A stretch of 64,000 nucleotides of DNA from Wuchereria bancrofti. Lineage: Eukaryota > Nematoda > Chromadorea > Rhabditida > Onchocercidae. The translations under genes were made by a program, and so were the position numbers. Below the pieces are notes generated by a model, which ran no database searches, was not told the origin of the DNA, and saw only the letters and a program-made list of their open reading frames with translations. The stretch covers positions 6,309,415 to 6,373,414 of the forward strand of contig SSBO01000007.1 of NCBI GenBank assembly GCA_005281725.1. The letters run 5' to 3'. Below, one piece after another: positions 27,801 through 36,363 of this stretch (positions within the stretch are counted from its first letter, which is position 1; every line of letters begins with the position of its first letter).

Positions 27801-28774
27801 ACATTGCAAATGTAACGATACGGTAATGAAAAATATCACTTTGATAATCTTGAAGATAAAATTATAATTACTTTAAGGAGAAAATTCATTTTTTTTCAAA
27901 TGCTTTAATCAAAAAAAAGGGAAATTTTTGACTTTGTTTCATTTTTTTTTTAAATAACATTGATATGATGAAATTAATGATGAAAATTGATATGATGAAG
28001 TTATGATTACTGTAGTGAGAAGTCTGATAAATATATCTTATCATGCAAATTCTAAAATAGTTAACCAAAAATATGAAAGTTGCAAATACTATTATGATAT
28101 GTTATTGCTACATACAATGAATATGGTCCCTTCAAGTCCTTGTGCTGATAACGTTATCAGACGTCCATCGATTGATCGGGTACGGAAACGTATTGGTAAG
28201 TTCAATTGTGGTCCATCATCTTCAGCAAAATGATCCATTAATGATAAATAATTGCGAAAAAGAAAATGCAAATGGTGAAATTTCAACAATTTTTGGAAAA
28301 TTCAATTCGTGAATTTTGTCGAGATACTATGCTAAATAAGCTAAAATAATGCTAATATCAAGAATTATGAATGCGCTGGTATATTCCTGTTAATTCTGAC
28401 AAAAAAATCAAAGATAAGAAAACTTCATGAAAATATCTATATCTGCGAGTTTTTTAAATTTTTTGTATCATTTAAAAGTAATTTAATTCAATTTAATTCT
28501 AGTCTTTTCGTACTGAAATTATTATATCTTAATGCATCATATAGAAGTTCCTTTTTTTCTGTTTGATTTATAAAAATTAATCAGTTATTGGCATGAAATA
28601 TCATCTACTCATGAAAATATTATGAAAATGCAAACCTGCATAATTCCATTCAATAAACTTATATTCAACATATGACTTCCTATCCAACAGTGTGACAGCT
28701 TGAGCCGGAATTTCGGTTTGCGCACTTATCAATGAATGTGATATAATTAAGCATAAAAACCCGTAATGTAGCAT
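7308..28774 (-). CDS. Neurexin/CASPR-family transmembrane receptor, 35 exons, about 1652 aa
   Basis: Reading from 28774 down to the TAA at 7308-7310, 35 exons join with matching phases to 4959 bases (exon positions are in the module entries below). Order by residue: signal peptide 1-18, LamG1 45-200, EGF1 200-240, LamG2 241-405, linker 405-456, EGF2 457-500, fibrinogen-like region 501-684, LamG3 685-835, EGF3 835-874, LamG4 875-1091, EGF4 1092-1145, LamG5 1146-1368, juxtamembrane, helix about 1407-1428, tail of about 225 residues. Neurexin-superfamily proteins are neuronal and epithelial adhesion receptors. The YIIDPDGSGSLPETYAYC segment followed by a Cys-rich CNCD stretch is diagnostic of the CASPR/Contactin-associated branch. 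No discoidin (F5/8C) domain is found. The nearest named nematode proteins would be NLR-1 or ITX-1; I cannot choose, though lack of discoidin leans to ITX-1. The start is chosen for its signal peptide and the acceptor six bases upstream. Confidence 0.85.
10103..10782 (-). other. Receptor juxtamembrane and transmembrane exons (30-31)
   Basis: Exons 10669-10782 and 10103-10231. The first is an acidic stalk (EKINDDEMDESE). The second encodes the helix WWIIPFVITLILLIILGGIF, followed at once by CLRKHKRLYEQ. Basic residues right after the helix fit a type I membrane protein. The KHKRLY stretch sits where CASPR proteins bind protein 4.1; binding here is only inferred. Confidence 0.75.
11428..13227 (-). 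other. Receptor LamG5 module (exons 26-29)
   Basis: Exons 13035-13227, 12548-12704, 12154-12316 and 11428-11583. LamG-like pieces are TFSFAFSATN, LATIHFKHN, YRHYFHARFHANKSLKI, YNYTGCLSS and GNKIQLGACNSFLI. The domain is more divergent than the other four, but the two closing cysteines are present. Together with EGF4 it forms an extra membrane-proximal module. Confidence 0.65.
13629..13926. repeat. 28-base minisatellite in a receptor intron
   Basis: Ten full units and one partial unit of 28 bases (type GCGCGAAATGAACGATAAGG plus CAGATAAT) follow head to tail in the intron between exons 25 and 26. Units differ at a few sites (GCGC or GTGC; AAACGA, GAATGA or GTATGA). Decayed units may continue to about 14030. 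An apparent 144-codon minus-strand ORF here is just the repeat read through. Confidence 0.9.
14101..14276. repeat. 88-base tandem duplication
   Basis: Two adjacent copies, about 88 bases apart, begin with AATTAGGAAAAATT and contain AAATCCGGATAGTC and TTAGTTATCCG. They lie between the 28-base minisatellite and EGF4 exon 14358-14519. Confidence 0.85.
14358..14519 (-). other. Receptor EGF4 (exon 25)
   Basis: GCDLGC.KIEHLCKNGGHCL, then ISCNCARTSYYGEHCDE: a complete EGF-like domain in one exon. It has no counterpart in vertebrate CASPR, where LamG4 is followed by the membrane helix. Confidence 0.8.
15013..17134 (-). other. Receptor LamG4 module (exons 21-24)
   Basis: Exons 16962-17134, 15918-16008, 15421-15573 and 15013-15246. 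Core pieces are RIIFSFRTDQRDALLIYLHD, VHLSDHSHMVLTLNF, WIQVMIFQWSDSIELNVNDE and NLLGCMRGLMIGGKIIDM. A 1.14 kb intron upstream (17135-18278) contains the degenerate TACCGTA repeat. Confidence 0.8.
17925..18200. repeat. Degenerate tandem repeat rich in TACCGTACTA
   Basis: Several imperfect units of about 40-50 bases contain words such as ACATATGTACCGTACTA and TTAACTTGACTATT. They lie in the long intron between LamG4 and EGF3. GTAGCTACCGTA also occurs near 2866 in the Aster-like gene, which suggests a dispersed family. No ORF. Confidence 0.55.
18279..19656 (-). other. Receptor LamG3 and EGF3 (exons 18-20)
   Basis: Exons 19434-19656, 18803-18937 and 18279-18490. LamG3 shows NMLSFEFRTYLESATLL, DGYWHRIIVDIRDGSVRFSVDD and GFLGCIRQLLLN. 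Exon 20 then runs into EGF3: KCTNKCESHHCQHESRCEED, followed by VRCVCKN and HLCQN. Confidence 0.8.
20338..21854 (-). other. Receptor fibrinogen-like / CASPR-specific region (exons 14-17)
   Basis: Exons 21647-21854, 21389-21481, 20977-21080 and 20338-20484. Signature pieces are NGNTISGMYIIDPDGSGSLP with AYCENGKTI, SEFCSQVVRYSCRMAPL, GINGTCPCD, KCNCDNGG, and DQVPIRGIYRLSD...LDPLICSG. This matches the CASPR pattern (YYIDPDGSG, C..EV.Y.C, CNCD, LPV..., GPLRC) in the same order. It separates this receptor from classical neurexins, which lack the segment. Confidence 0.8.
22073..22204 (-). other. Receptor EGF2 (exon 13)
   Basis: One exon encodes an EGF-like domain with cysteines at FCEN, VSCKN, IECIK, PICICRKGF and ASCQF. 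It lies directly before the fibrinogen-like region, the position of EGF1 in vertebrate CASPR proteins. Confidence 0.8.
23112..23799 (-). other. Receptor linker exons 11-12
   Basis: Exons 23683-23799 and 23112-23148 (37 bases). They join LamG2 to EGF2 with a low-complexity, non-domain stretch (NTELKNCDRNSSVTESK, then AFKGDVLRKVT). The second exon is very short, but both splice sites are good and its phase fits. Confidence 0.65.
23870..25320 (-). other. Receptor LamG2 module (exons 7-10)
   Basis: Exons 25226-25320, 24568-24731, 24136-24249 and 23870-23990. Visible LamG features are NEGLIIHGTIL, KLKLALIYGQLRLTI, and the C-terminal GLSGCLRGIYVDYFDVID with its cysteine. All four phases close (0, 2, 2, 0). 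The intron between exons 7 and 8 carries an ATT-type simple repeat. Confidence 0.8.
24906..25096. repeat. ATT/GTT-type simple repeat in a receptor intron
   Basis: A long trinucleotide-like tract (TTATTATTATT, CACTATTATTTT, TTGTTATTATTG) fills the intron between LamG2 exons 7 and 8. It explains two hydrophobic pseudo-ORFs on the plus strand. Confidence 0.75.
25428..25506 (-). other. Receptor EGF1 (exon 6)
   Basis: GKCIDLF.TTVCDCRGTY.SGKQCDE completes an EGF-like domain begun in the previous exon. Acceptor TTTTTCAG, donor GTTTGT. The exon ends in phase 1 inside a CDEG motif, exactly as the EGF4 exon does. Confidence 0.8.
25879..28219 (-). other. Receptor LamG1 module (exons 2-5)
   Basis: Exons 28116-28219, 26750-26840, 26227-26388 and 25879-26024. 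The frame gives the LamG core pattern: PIRFRTRSIDGRLITLSA, then YVDNAAVAVDL, EYSMSIQLNLERKIL, and the closing IIGCVTIVGLTVGN. The last exon also begins EGF1 (CDTLCTNELC). The 1.3 kb intron between exons 2 and 3 holds a near-perfect hairpin at 27784-27830. Confidence 0.8.
27784..27830. repeat. Near-perfect 47-base inverted repeat (hairpin) in receptor intron 2
   Basis: The arm TTCATTACCGTATCGT at 27784-27799 pairs fully with ACGATACGGTAATGAA at 27815-27830. One mismatch follows, then five more pairs (ACATT/AATGT) and a GCA loop. In this AT-rich context a 21-pair stem with a single mismatch is striking. It could be a DNA-element relic, a cruciform, or a small-RNA hairpin. Confidence 0.75.
28636..28774 (-). 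other. Receptor exon 1: start codon and signal peptide
   Basis: The first exon encodes MLHYGFLCLIISHSLISA, a typical hydrophobic signal peptide, followed by a mature N-terminus starting near QTEIPAQ. The exon ends in phase 1 at a GTTTGC donor. Exon 2 picks up at 28219 with GAT and continues into LamG1, so no discoidin domain fits between them. Confidence 0.8.
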
Positions 28775-28780
28775 AATATC

Positions 28781-28788
28781 CTATAATT
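28781..28788 (-). other. Probable trans-splice acceptor of the receptor gene
   Basis: On the minus strand AATTATAG ends six bases before the ATG (leader GATATT). An acceptor this close to the start, with no upstream exon needed, suits a spliced leader. Confidence 0.5.
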
Positions 28789-29466
28789 AATAATTAATTT
28801 TGCTACAAGTCGTTGTTTAATTTTGATTTAAAATAAAAGCGACAACAATATCTTATTTCCCAAACATATTGATAAATTATTGGAATATGATTATGAAATA
28901 TAGTCTGCATATAATGTCTTCCGGAAGAATAGTAACTGGTTAATTTACCTAAAGAAATATTAATACTTTAATCTAATGGACTTTTGTCAACAGTTGATTA
29001 TGCTTACTTCTAATATCAAGCTTCATTTCAATTATTCGTCACCCCATGCCCCTTCCTCTCTCCTCTTTTTTACTCCCATATAATTCCGTCATAATCACTG
29101 AAAATATGATTAAGTATTCCTAAACAATTTAATTTCTGAAATTCAAATTAGAGTTGTATTTTATTACTTTTTTTATAAATTTTTTCTTTATTTTTTTTTA
29201 TAATTAAAAGCAATTGACATTTCCTTCCAACACATATGACGACTGCAATTGATAATTAAAACAAAACTTTAAGCTTAAAAGACGGAAATGAAAAGTAAAA
29301 TGGGAAAGTATTGGTTTGCTATATACTCCTTAAATGAGAAGCATGAGAAAAAAGATCAGTTTAAGGAAAGACATTGCCGTTTGCGCTTATGTCAACAGAT
29401 AAGCAATACCATTATTTCCTATGCTTTTATATGTATGCACACTTAGTCATTGCTAACTTCAACCAT

Positions 29467-29660
29467 TAATCATCATCATCATCAATCATCATCATCATAA
29501 TCATCATCATTACCACCATCATCACTGTCATCATCATCATCATCATCGTCACCATCATCACCATCATCATCATCATCGTCATCATCATAATCATCACCAT
29601 TACCATCACCATTACCATCATCATCATTATCATCATCGTTATCATCGCCATTATTACCAT
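29467..29660. repeat. (ATC)n-type trinucleotide microsatellite
   Basis: About 190 bases of ATC/ACC/GTC-type triplets, interrupted but in constant phase, lie about 0.7 kb upstream of the receptor start. They explain the Asp-rich and Met-rich pseudo-ORFs on the minus strand. Confidence 0.9.
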
Positions 29661-29857
29661 TATTATTAGTGTTATTTATCATTGTTATTTTATTATTATT
29701 ATTTAACTTAATGATATTGTTTTTTATTAACAGCATTAGCAACAGTAGAATAATTAATATCATTATAACAATCATTATCATTCATATCAGTGCATTATTT
29801 TGTGTAAAATCTTGAATAATTCATCTTTTTCAGTTCGAAGCAAATTTTCAAACTATC

Positions 29858-29865
29858 TATAAAAG
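29858..29865 (+). promoter_or_regulatory. TATA-like box TATAAAAG
   Basis: A consensus TATA box 34 bases before the ATG of the 29-codon ORF at 29899. That spacing would place a transcript start only a few bases before the ATG. In an AT-rich genome it may be chance. Confidence 0.35.
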
Positions 29866-29898
29866 TAAATACATATATCAGTCATCTAAGAAATCAGT

Positions 29899-29988
29899 AT
29901 GAGTAAACAATTATATAATAAAGATCGTCGTCAAACCTGTCAAAATTATTTGACTGAATTAGCACGATGCTATCGGCGACGCTATTAA
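29899..29988 (+). CDS. Candidate small ORF, 29 aa, Arg-rich
   Basis: ATG at 29899, TAA at 29986-29988. The peptide begins MSKQLYNKDRRQTC and ends ELARCYRRRY, with six CGN arginine codons and two cysteines. Its base composition is clearly richer in G+C than the sequence around it. A TATA box precedes it. I recognise no family; it could be a micropeptide, the remnant of an exon, or chance. Confidence 0.3.
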   Translation: MSKQLYNKDRRQTCQNYLTELARCYRRRY

Positions 29989-30081
29989 TTTGTTAACGAT
30001 GCTTTTGATTTGTAATCGTATATACAGTCAAATATACGTTAAGTGTATAGTTGTATTACGTTCATTCTATTTTTATTTTCC

Positions 30082-30215
30082 ATTTTTGTATTATGTAAGT
30101 TTATCTTACTTTTCATTTTTGTATTATGTAAGTTTATTTTACTTTTCATTTTTGTATTATGTAAGTTTATTTTACTTTTCATTTTTGTATTATGTAAGTT
30201 TATTTTTACTTTCGA
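30082..30215. repeat. 33-base tandem repeat, four copies
   Basis: GTATTATGTAAGTTTAT recurs at 30088, 30121, 30154 and 30187. As 33 is divisible by three, it reads as a repeating FLYYVSLFYFS peptide; I take that as a by-product. Confidence 0.85.
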
Positions 30216-31049
30216 TTTTTAAAATCTTTGGTATTACTATTTATTGTGCATGAAATGCGCATTATTTATTTTTATTCTTTTTTTTCCCTGCTATTTCCAT
30301 ATGTGCACTTCATTTTTTTTTTCATAATACCAAATGGCCAGACGTGAAGGATAACGAATGCGTCAAAAAGAAAAAAAAAATGCAACAAATAAACAAGTAA
30401 TACATAGGCAAGTAAGTAACATTCAATGGAACAGAAACACAAAACAATATATTTCAATAAAACGTTTTTGGTTTTCTCGAAATTTGATTGAAATTTGACT
30501 GAAATCTGCTATGAATATTACTACCAATTAACTTTTGCAATAAATAACTTCTTTTTTTTTATGAGCACTTTTTGTATTCATTTCAAAAAACAGCAATTTT
30601 TTGAGCAAAAAAATCTTAATATTTTGAAGAAATATTTCGAAATATTTCAAAAAATTATTTTAAAATTGAGTAATTAATGAACGATTCGTTACTTAATTAA
30701 ATATCAAATAGTTCATTAATTCTAAAATAAAGCAATACAACATTCTTTTTTTCGCTATCTTTTGTTTACTTTAAATTTTAAATATATATAGAAGAATTGA
30801 AATAGTTCGAATATGAAATTTTCTTGTCAGTACAACATATAATTTAAACAAATTTTTTCTAATAGATTAATTTTAAATTCGATTATAATGTCTCTTACAA
30901 TAATACAGTGGAAAACATTTACTGAATATCATGATATATAAACTACTAAATTTATGCTGGCAGATATATACCTATACTTTATACTGGTAGGTATTTATAC
31001 CCTATTTATTTGTATATGATGGTTTTGCTTCAAGCTAATTTTCAATTCA

Positions 31050-31960
31050 AAAATGTTCTGCCGCCTCTGCGAAACAGGAAGTTATGAGCTACAAAGATGA
31101 TTTTACGTGGCAAGGTGGGTTGCATCACCTGCAAAAAAACAATCTTCGAAAAAAGTAATGTAGAGTTTCTGATTGCGCTTTTAATGACCTGAAAATTTCA
31201 AGGATTCAGTACCGACTATACCACAGGAAGAATATCCTAATCGCTGCAAGATGTGCCGAATCTTTCTTTGCTTACGGTTTCAAGTGCTCTGGTGAGGTCA
31301 ACAAAGGTCATGCGGAGTTCTTTGTTTTGTTCCTTACATTTTTCTTGCACTCAGCTGAGAACAAATATCATGTTTCTTATTAGCTCTCAAACAACACTAA
31401 CTTTCAGATAAAAATGCTTCTGTGACAACAAGTACCATTTAAAAATATTTTTGCAAGAATTTAGCAAAGTAATATCTCCATAATTTGAGCAGTTGGACTT
31501 TTCATGCCTATTATATAGATAATCACGAAGGCCTGGTGACAACTAGTAACAAACTCGTAAAATTTAACGTTTAGTATCAAATGTCTTGCCACATTTCATC
31601 TGCTGTATGGCCTTGAAAGTTTCCTCCGAGTTTGTAAAGCTGTACTGAACAAAGATTAAAAATGTTCAAATCATCGGTTTAGATTGGAAGATGAGAAGCA
31701 CTTGGCCACTGTTTTTGGAACTTCGAAGAGTCTTCTGTGGTTGCTGAAATTCATGAATGATTGATTCTTTTCTACTCGATTGGTCCAATTTGTTTTCTAA
31801 ATATATCGAAGTTTCTGTTCAAACTTACTGCATGCAACACGAAAGATTGTTTTTCTCGTAAGACAGTGAGGTGTGCTTGATGAGTAATTCTTTTCTTTGA
31901 CAATTAAAGTTTCTGTGCTTTTGTTTTTATCGAACCAATCCTAGTTTCCTTTGACGAGAA
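31050..31960 (-). mobile_element. Decayed LINE (non-LTR) retrotransposon, endonuclease end to reverse transcriptase
   Basis: In shifting minus-strand frames the order matches a LINE polyprotein: DWFDKN near 31940, EETFKAIQQMKCGK at 31582-31630, GDITLLNS near 31480, then QEKCKEQNKELRMTFVDLTR followed by ALETVSKERFG at about 31270-31350. The last part is the reverse transcriptase block usually read as TFVDLTKAFDTVSREGL. Frameshifts and stops break it throughout, so it is dead. The sequence type resembles RTE-like elements, but the clade is a guess. Confidence 0.65.
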
Positions 31961-32264
31961 TCTTATACAGAATGCTATTTTTACAATGTTGTCAAAATGC
32001 TATAAGAGAGAGATGAAGATTATCCTATAAATAGTTTTTTACATAGCAATTTCGAGATTGTTGACTTTAATTCTCTTCCTTGAAATATCTCCTCTTTTAA
32101 GTTGGCCTACAAGTGGAAATTAAGTTTATTGCATAACACTTTTTTCTATGAAGACTTAGTTTGCATCGCATAAAAGTTTTCGCCGCACGAAAATGTAAAC
32201 AATTAGTTGCCAATGCTTAGAACAAGAATACATCCAAGTCGAAACATTTTTTTTTGGAGTGTCG

Positions 32265-33240
32265 AAACCAATTAAACATAATGTTAAGGATAAAACTTTA
32301 GCCTTAACTGCAATCAAATGCATTCAAATCAAACAATTTAATCAAATCAATTAAATCAAATGGATTCCGAAAATAAAAACGAAGCTCCTATAAAGGGGAA
32401 AGTTAAAAGAATAAGCATATTTCGCAACAAGGAACCATTGGAACAATGACTGTCACATTTATCCCACACCCAAACACCGATGGAACGTTTGAGGGAAATC
32501 ACATGTTTCAAATGTCTTCGAACAGCGCATGCAAACAAATGATTGCAAAAAAGGGAAATTTCCTTGTTTCCATTGTAAAAGCTTCATAATAGGCATTGTG
32601 TTCCCTCAAATATGAGGAATTTACACAGTTTGAATTCGACTGCAATCAAATTCTAAAATAAAAACCAAAGAATTTCACTTTTATGTAAAGAAATAAACGT
32701 AGTCAATTCAAGTCACCCAGAAATTTAACGAAGGGCATTAGAGTTATTTGACGTTGAAGTCACAATCATTCTTTATGTGGGAAGAAATTAGTAAATCGAC
32801 TGAAGTTAGAAGGAACCAAGGGAGAAATTTCGAAACTCTTTTTATTTGGTAACAAAACTTTGAAATCATGTCAGACTACAAAAGTGGAAATAGGAGTAAA
32901 AATCTTGGAATGCAAAATTATAATTATTAATGCTTACTTGTTAGATTACCTAACAGAAAAACTACAAGTAATTAAGTCGAATTATCATGATTTACTACGT
33001 ATGATATCTCAAGAACAATTAGACGAGAAAAAAAATATTAGAAAAGTTTCCATATATTTCTTTGATTTTACTTACATATCACTAAATCAAATCCACAATA
33101 TGATGTCAGGATTCTAAGCAATTTTCACAAAAGTTAGCCCTATAATAACTGAAAATGGATACATCAACAAATCTTCTAATTATAACAAAGGTCAAAATTT
33201 ACTGGAACCTACTAACTCTGTAAATTTCTTATATTTAAGA
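32265..33240 (+). mobile_element. BEL/Pao LTR retrotransposon fragment A: gag zinc knuckles to protease
   Basis: Plus-strand frames, broken by stops, give gag knuckle pieces (TCFKCLRTAH near 32505, then CKKGKFPCFHCKS near 32545). Protease-region pieces follow: LLCKEINVV near 32680, ALELFDVE near 32740, KVEIGVKILECK near 32885, LLDYLTEKLQVI near 32945, and YFFDFTYI...SGF up to 33114. The order and spacing fit Pao-type polyproteins of nematodes. The 258-base open frame at 32860-33117 is part of this remnant. No LTRs were recognised. Confidence 0.65.
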
Positions 33241-33570
33241 CAACACAATGCTGTACTATGAGAACCTTTTACTAGTGGAAACAAGAAAATTTTTCTATTT
33301 TGCAATCACTTGTTGCTGTTCGAAGACATTTGAAACATTTGATTTCCCCCAAACGTCCCATCGAAGCTTGGATGTGGAATAAATGTGACATTCATTGTTC
33401 CAATGATCTTTACATAGTCTTCTAGTTTTTTCCTTTGTAGGAGCTTTCTTTTTATTCTGGGAATTCATTTGATTTAATTGTTTTGATTAAACTGTTTGAT
33501 TTGAATGATAATTGTAGTTAAGGCTAAAGTTTCATCCATATTTATGTTTAATTAATTTTTCTCCCTGGTA
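32265..33570. repeat. Imperfect inverted repeat, arms of about 270 bases
   Basis: 32265-32550 and the reverse complement of 33301-33570 share long stretches (TTTAGCCTTAACT, AATCAAATCAATTAAATCAAATG, ACATGTTTCAAATGTC types) with scattered changes. The arms are the gag regions of the two BEL/Pao fragments and enclose about 750 bases. Confidence 0.7.
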
Positions 33571-34190
33571 ATTGTTTGATTTCTTGTGACTTTTTCGTTC
33601 CTTACTACTAATTCTTTCAAGAATTTCTTGATCCTACGAACCGACTGTTTTCTTTTGTCCAATACCCAAGCCGATACCTTGTTTTTAATTTGCAATTTCG
33701 ATATTAGGATGCTCTAAGTTCTCACCGATGTCTTTCACTTGTCGAAATATTCTTTTCGTCACTTCAGTGATTGTTTTCCAGTTACAATTATTTCTTGTGA
33801 TAGAATGAATTCATTGTAAAATGACTTCTTTATAATGAAAAGTTTACCATAGTTATGTCAGTAAATCTTTTATGACTGTCGCATAGTTTTCTGGCGCAAT
33901 ATCGTAACTTTTTTCAGCTAACAACGCATCCTCTTTAAGAGTACATTTTCAGGTAGTTTAATTTCTGAATGTCGAAGCTGCTCCGAAGTTGTCACCTTTT
34001 TGAGTCACCACTAAGTGGTAATTGTGAAGAGTTTACTGTTTCGTAATTGATGACCACTCTTTCATTTGAAACTAACTCTCCGGTATCTTACTTAATTGTT
34101 GAAATACTAACTTATAGTCCTCAGGGTAAATGCTTAGAGTAATGATGGCTTCTCTTGCGTCAGTTATTAAGTTTAAGTAAGATATCGGAG
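33301..34190 (-). mobile_element. BEL/Pao fragment B: gag N-terminal part to zinc-knuckle region, opposite strand
   Basis: Minus-strand frames give SSFDIQKLNYLK near 33960, EDALLAEKSYDIAPENYATV with IKDLLT at about 33857-33935, and CKDHWNNECHIYSTSKL with RWDVW near 33400. These match the BEL/Pao gag motifs for capsid and the first knuckle. Its last 270 bases are an inverted, diverged copy of 32265-32550 in fragment A. The two fragments therefore point tail to tail. Confidence 0.6.
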
Positions 34191-36363
34191 ATTTATGAAT
34201 CGTTGATTAATGCAATTTTAATAAAGAATAATTAAAATAAAATTTTAAACACAATACCAATCCAATAACCAATTTCGGTTAATTTCTTAGTTACTTATGT
34301 CAATAAGTAAAACATACTATTTTAGAGTGTTTTTGTTTATTAAAACAAATGCGTTTTTCTTTTTTTCTTCTTTCTAAACTTCTAATTTTATCACACATGT
34401 ATTATTTTTTTTATTACTTGAAAAAATTTTAAGAAAATTTTTTTGAATTTACTCGTTATTTTATTCTCATTCTTGTCACATTAAAAATTTTGTCAGTTTC
34501 TTTATTTTTCGCTTTATTTTTTTTTTAATCTATATTTTTGTTTTTCTTCGAAGAAAATTTCTAAATTATTATTTGCATCAGAATGATCAGCTATTGATAA
34601 TCATATATATTTTTTTTTGAAAAAAAGACGTATATCTTAAACCGTATATGTTAAAAAAGTTTTGACAAATCAAAAGTTCATTTATTTCCTTTTTATATTT
34701 TATTTGAAAGAATCGTTTCAAAAAAGTTTGAAAAATTCATTCAAAAAGACAAATTAGTTTTGATTCGATAAAACAAGATGTTAATACCAAATCTGGCTAA
34801 GTAATATCAAAATTTACCCAAAAGTTACACGACACTATCATTATTTACTGTTAAAATGATTTATAAATGAAAAGTGGAAATTTTTTCATGCAAAATAGTA
34901 TTGTTAGACTTTTTAATTTTCATTTTTATATTTTTATTTTTTTTTTAAAAATCTATACTTTTTTTGTTTTAATTTTTATTATATGCTTTAATCAAACTTT
35001 TTTTTCCTACTCAAACATCAAATTTCCATCCTTTCAAGATGACAATTAAAATTCATGAAAGCAGAATTTAAAAAGAACATCATTATAAATTTGCAAAATT
35101 TGAAAGGAAATTTACATTTTAATTTTTAATAAATTTAATTTTACAATTTTTAATAGAAAAGAACCCATTAAATAAAACGAATAAAGTCTGGCAATGAAAA
35201 GAGCAGAAGAATCTTCGAGAATTAAACATTAACATTCTATCACTCAGTAATTGCAACATATTTTCAATCTTTTTCTTTTCCTATTAATTATTTTGATCGA
35301 CCAGTACCCATTCAAAAGCAACAACAAGTTTTATTTTTCTTCTTCCTCTTCATACAATCTTTGATCTTAACTCCTAACTTTGAAATTATATAACTTTACT
35401 GCATGAGCTGAATTGTTTCAATGCTCGTTATTTATCATTATCTTCTATTATAATTAATTTCATTTATTTTATTTACGCTTATTATCATGATTTTAATTAA
35501 ATGTACATATTGTAATTTTTGGATTTTTTATTGGATGAATTTAGTTTTTGTTGAAAATGAATTTAAATGGGTAATATTCCTGATTAAATAGATTCTAATT
35601 TGTGTACAAATTGTCTACACAATAAATATTAACATAGTTTCGTTTTTACGCACTTTTGTATTAAATTTATAAAATTTTGTATTATTAATTTTTAAAATTT
35701 TTTTAATTTTTTAAAAATTAAGTTTTTTTTTAGTGTAAAATTTGCATAAATTAACATTAACAAATTTCAGTCTTTGATATTGAAAAACTGTGCAACAGTT
35801 CCTAAATGAATTATTGCTTTTAACAAATTTAACAGTAAATATTTACATTTAATGAAATGATTCAAGGATAAACTATAATCATTTATTCCGAATTTTTTAT
35901 AATAATTTTGAAACATTCATTTTGAATATTTATGCAGTTTATGTTTGAATTATATTGCTATTTCCGTTAATTGAAAATTTATTTGTTTTATATGGCATGA
36001 TTCAATTAAGTTGATGTTTTATTAGTATGGGTAATTGGTCAGTTGTATGATCAACTGATGATAAGACTGACAGCAACATTGTTTTTGTTGTTTTGAAAAA
36101 TACAACACAAAGATATTCAGATGAGAAATAATTTAATATTATTTTTTTTTTTTTTTTGATAATTTCGACCAAATGCCTTTATGAAATTTCCGTTTTTACC
36201 AAATTTTTATTTTGATTTTTTATTAAAATACATGTTTATGATCGAGTTTTTTCGCGATACATTGTGAAATTTTTCGAAAAATAAATTTATATTCCTGAAA
36301 AAATAAAAAAAAGTCAAATTGAAATTTTACCAATCGAAGGAATCAAGAACTGATCAAGTCACT
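34191..36363. other. Gene-free AT-rich stretch before the tRNA
   Basis: Poly-T and poly-A runs with short ORFs of no recognisable kind. I see no RNA gene, no clear repeat and no transposon motif beyond the edge of BEL fragment B. Confidence 0.4.

Larger units (their letters stand above)
28789..31030. other. Intergenic region upstream of the receptor
   Basis: It contains the ATC microsatellite (29467-29660), a TATA-like box with a 29-codon ORF (29858-29988), and a 33-base tandem repeat (30082-30215). The rest is AT-rich with no feature I can name. The receptor promoter should lie in the first part, but no element stands out. Confidence 0.5.

Noticed and set aside
29466..29781. Asp-rich and Met-rich minus-strand ORFs
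   Set aside because: They are frames of the ATC microsatellite. Unlike exon 34 of the receptor, they have no splice sites or flanking coding sequence.
32356..32538. 60-codon minus-strand ORF
   Set aside because: It is antisense to the BEL/Pao gag knuckle remnant on the plus strand.
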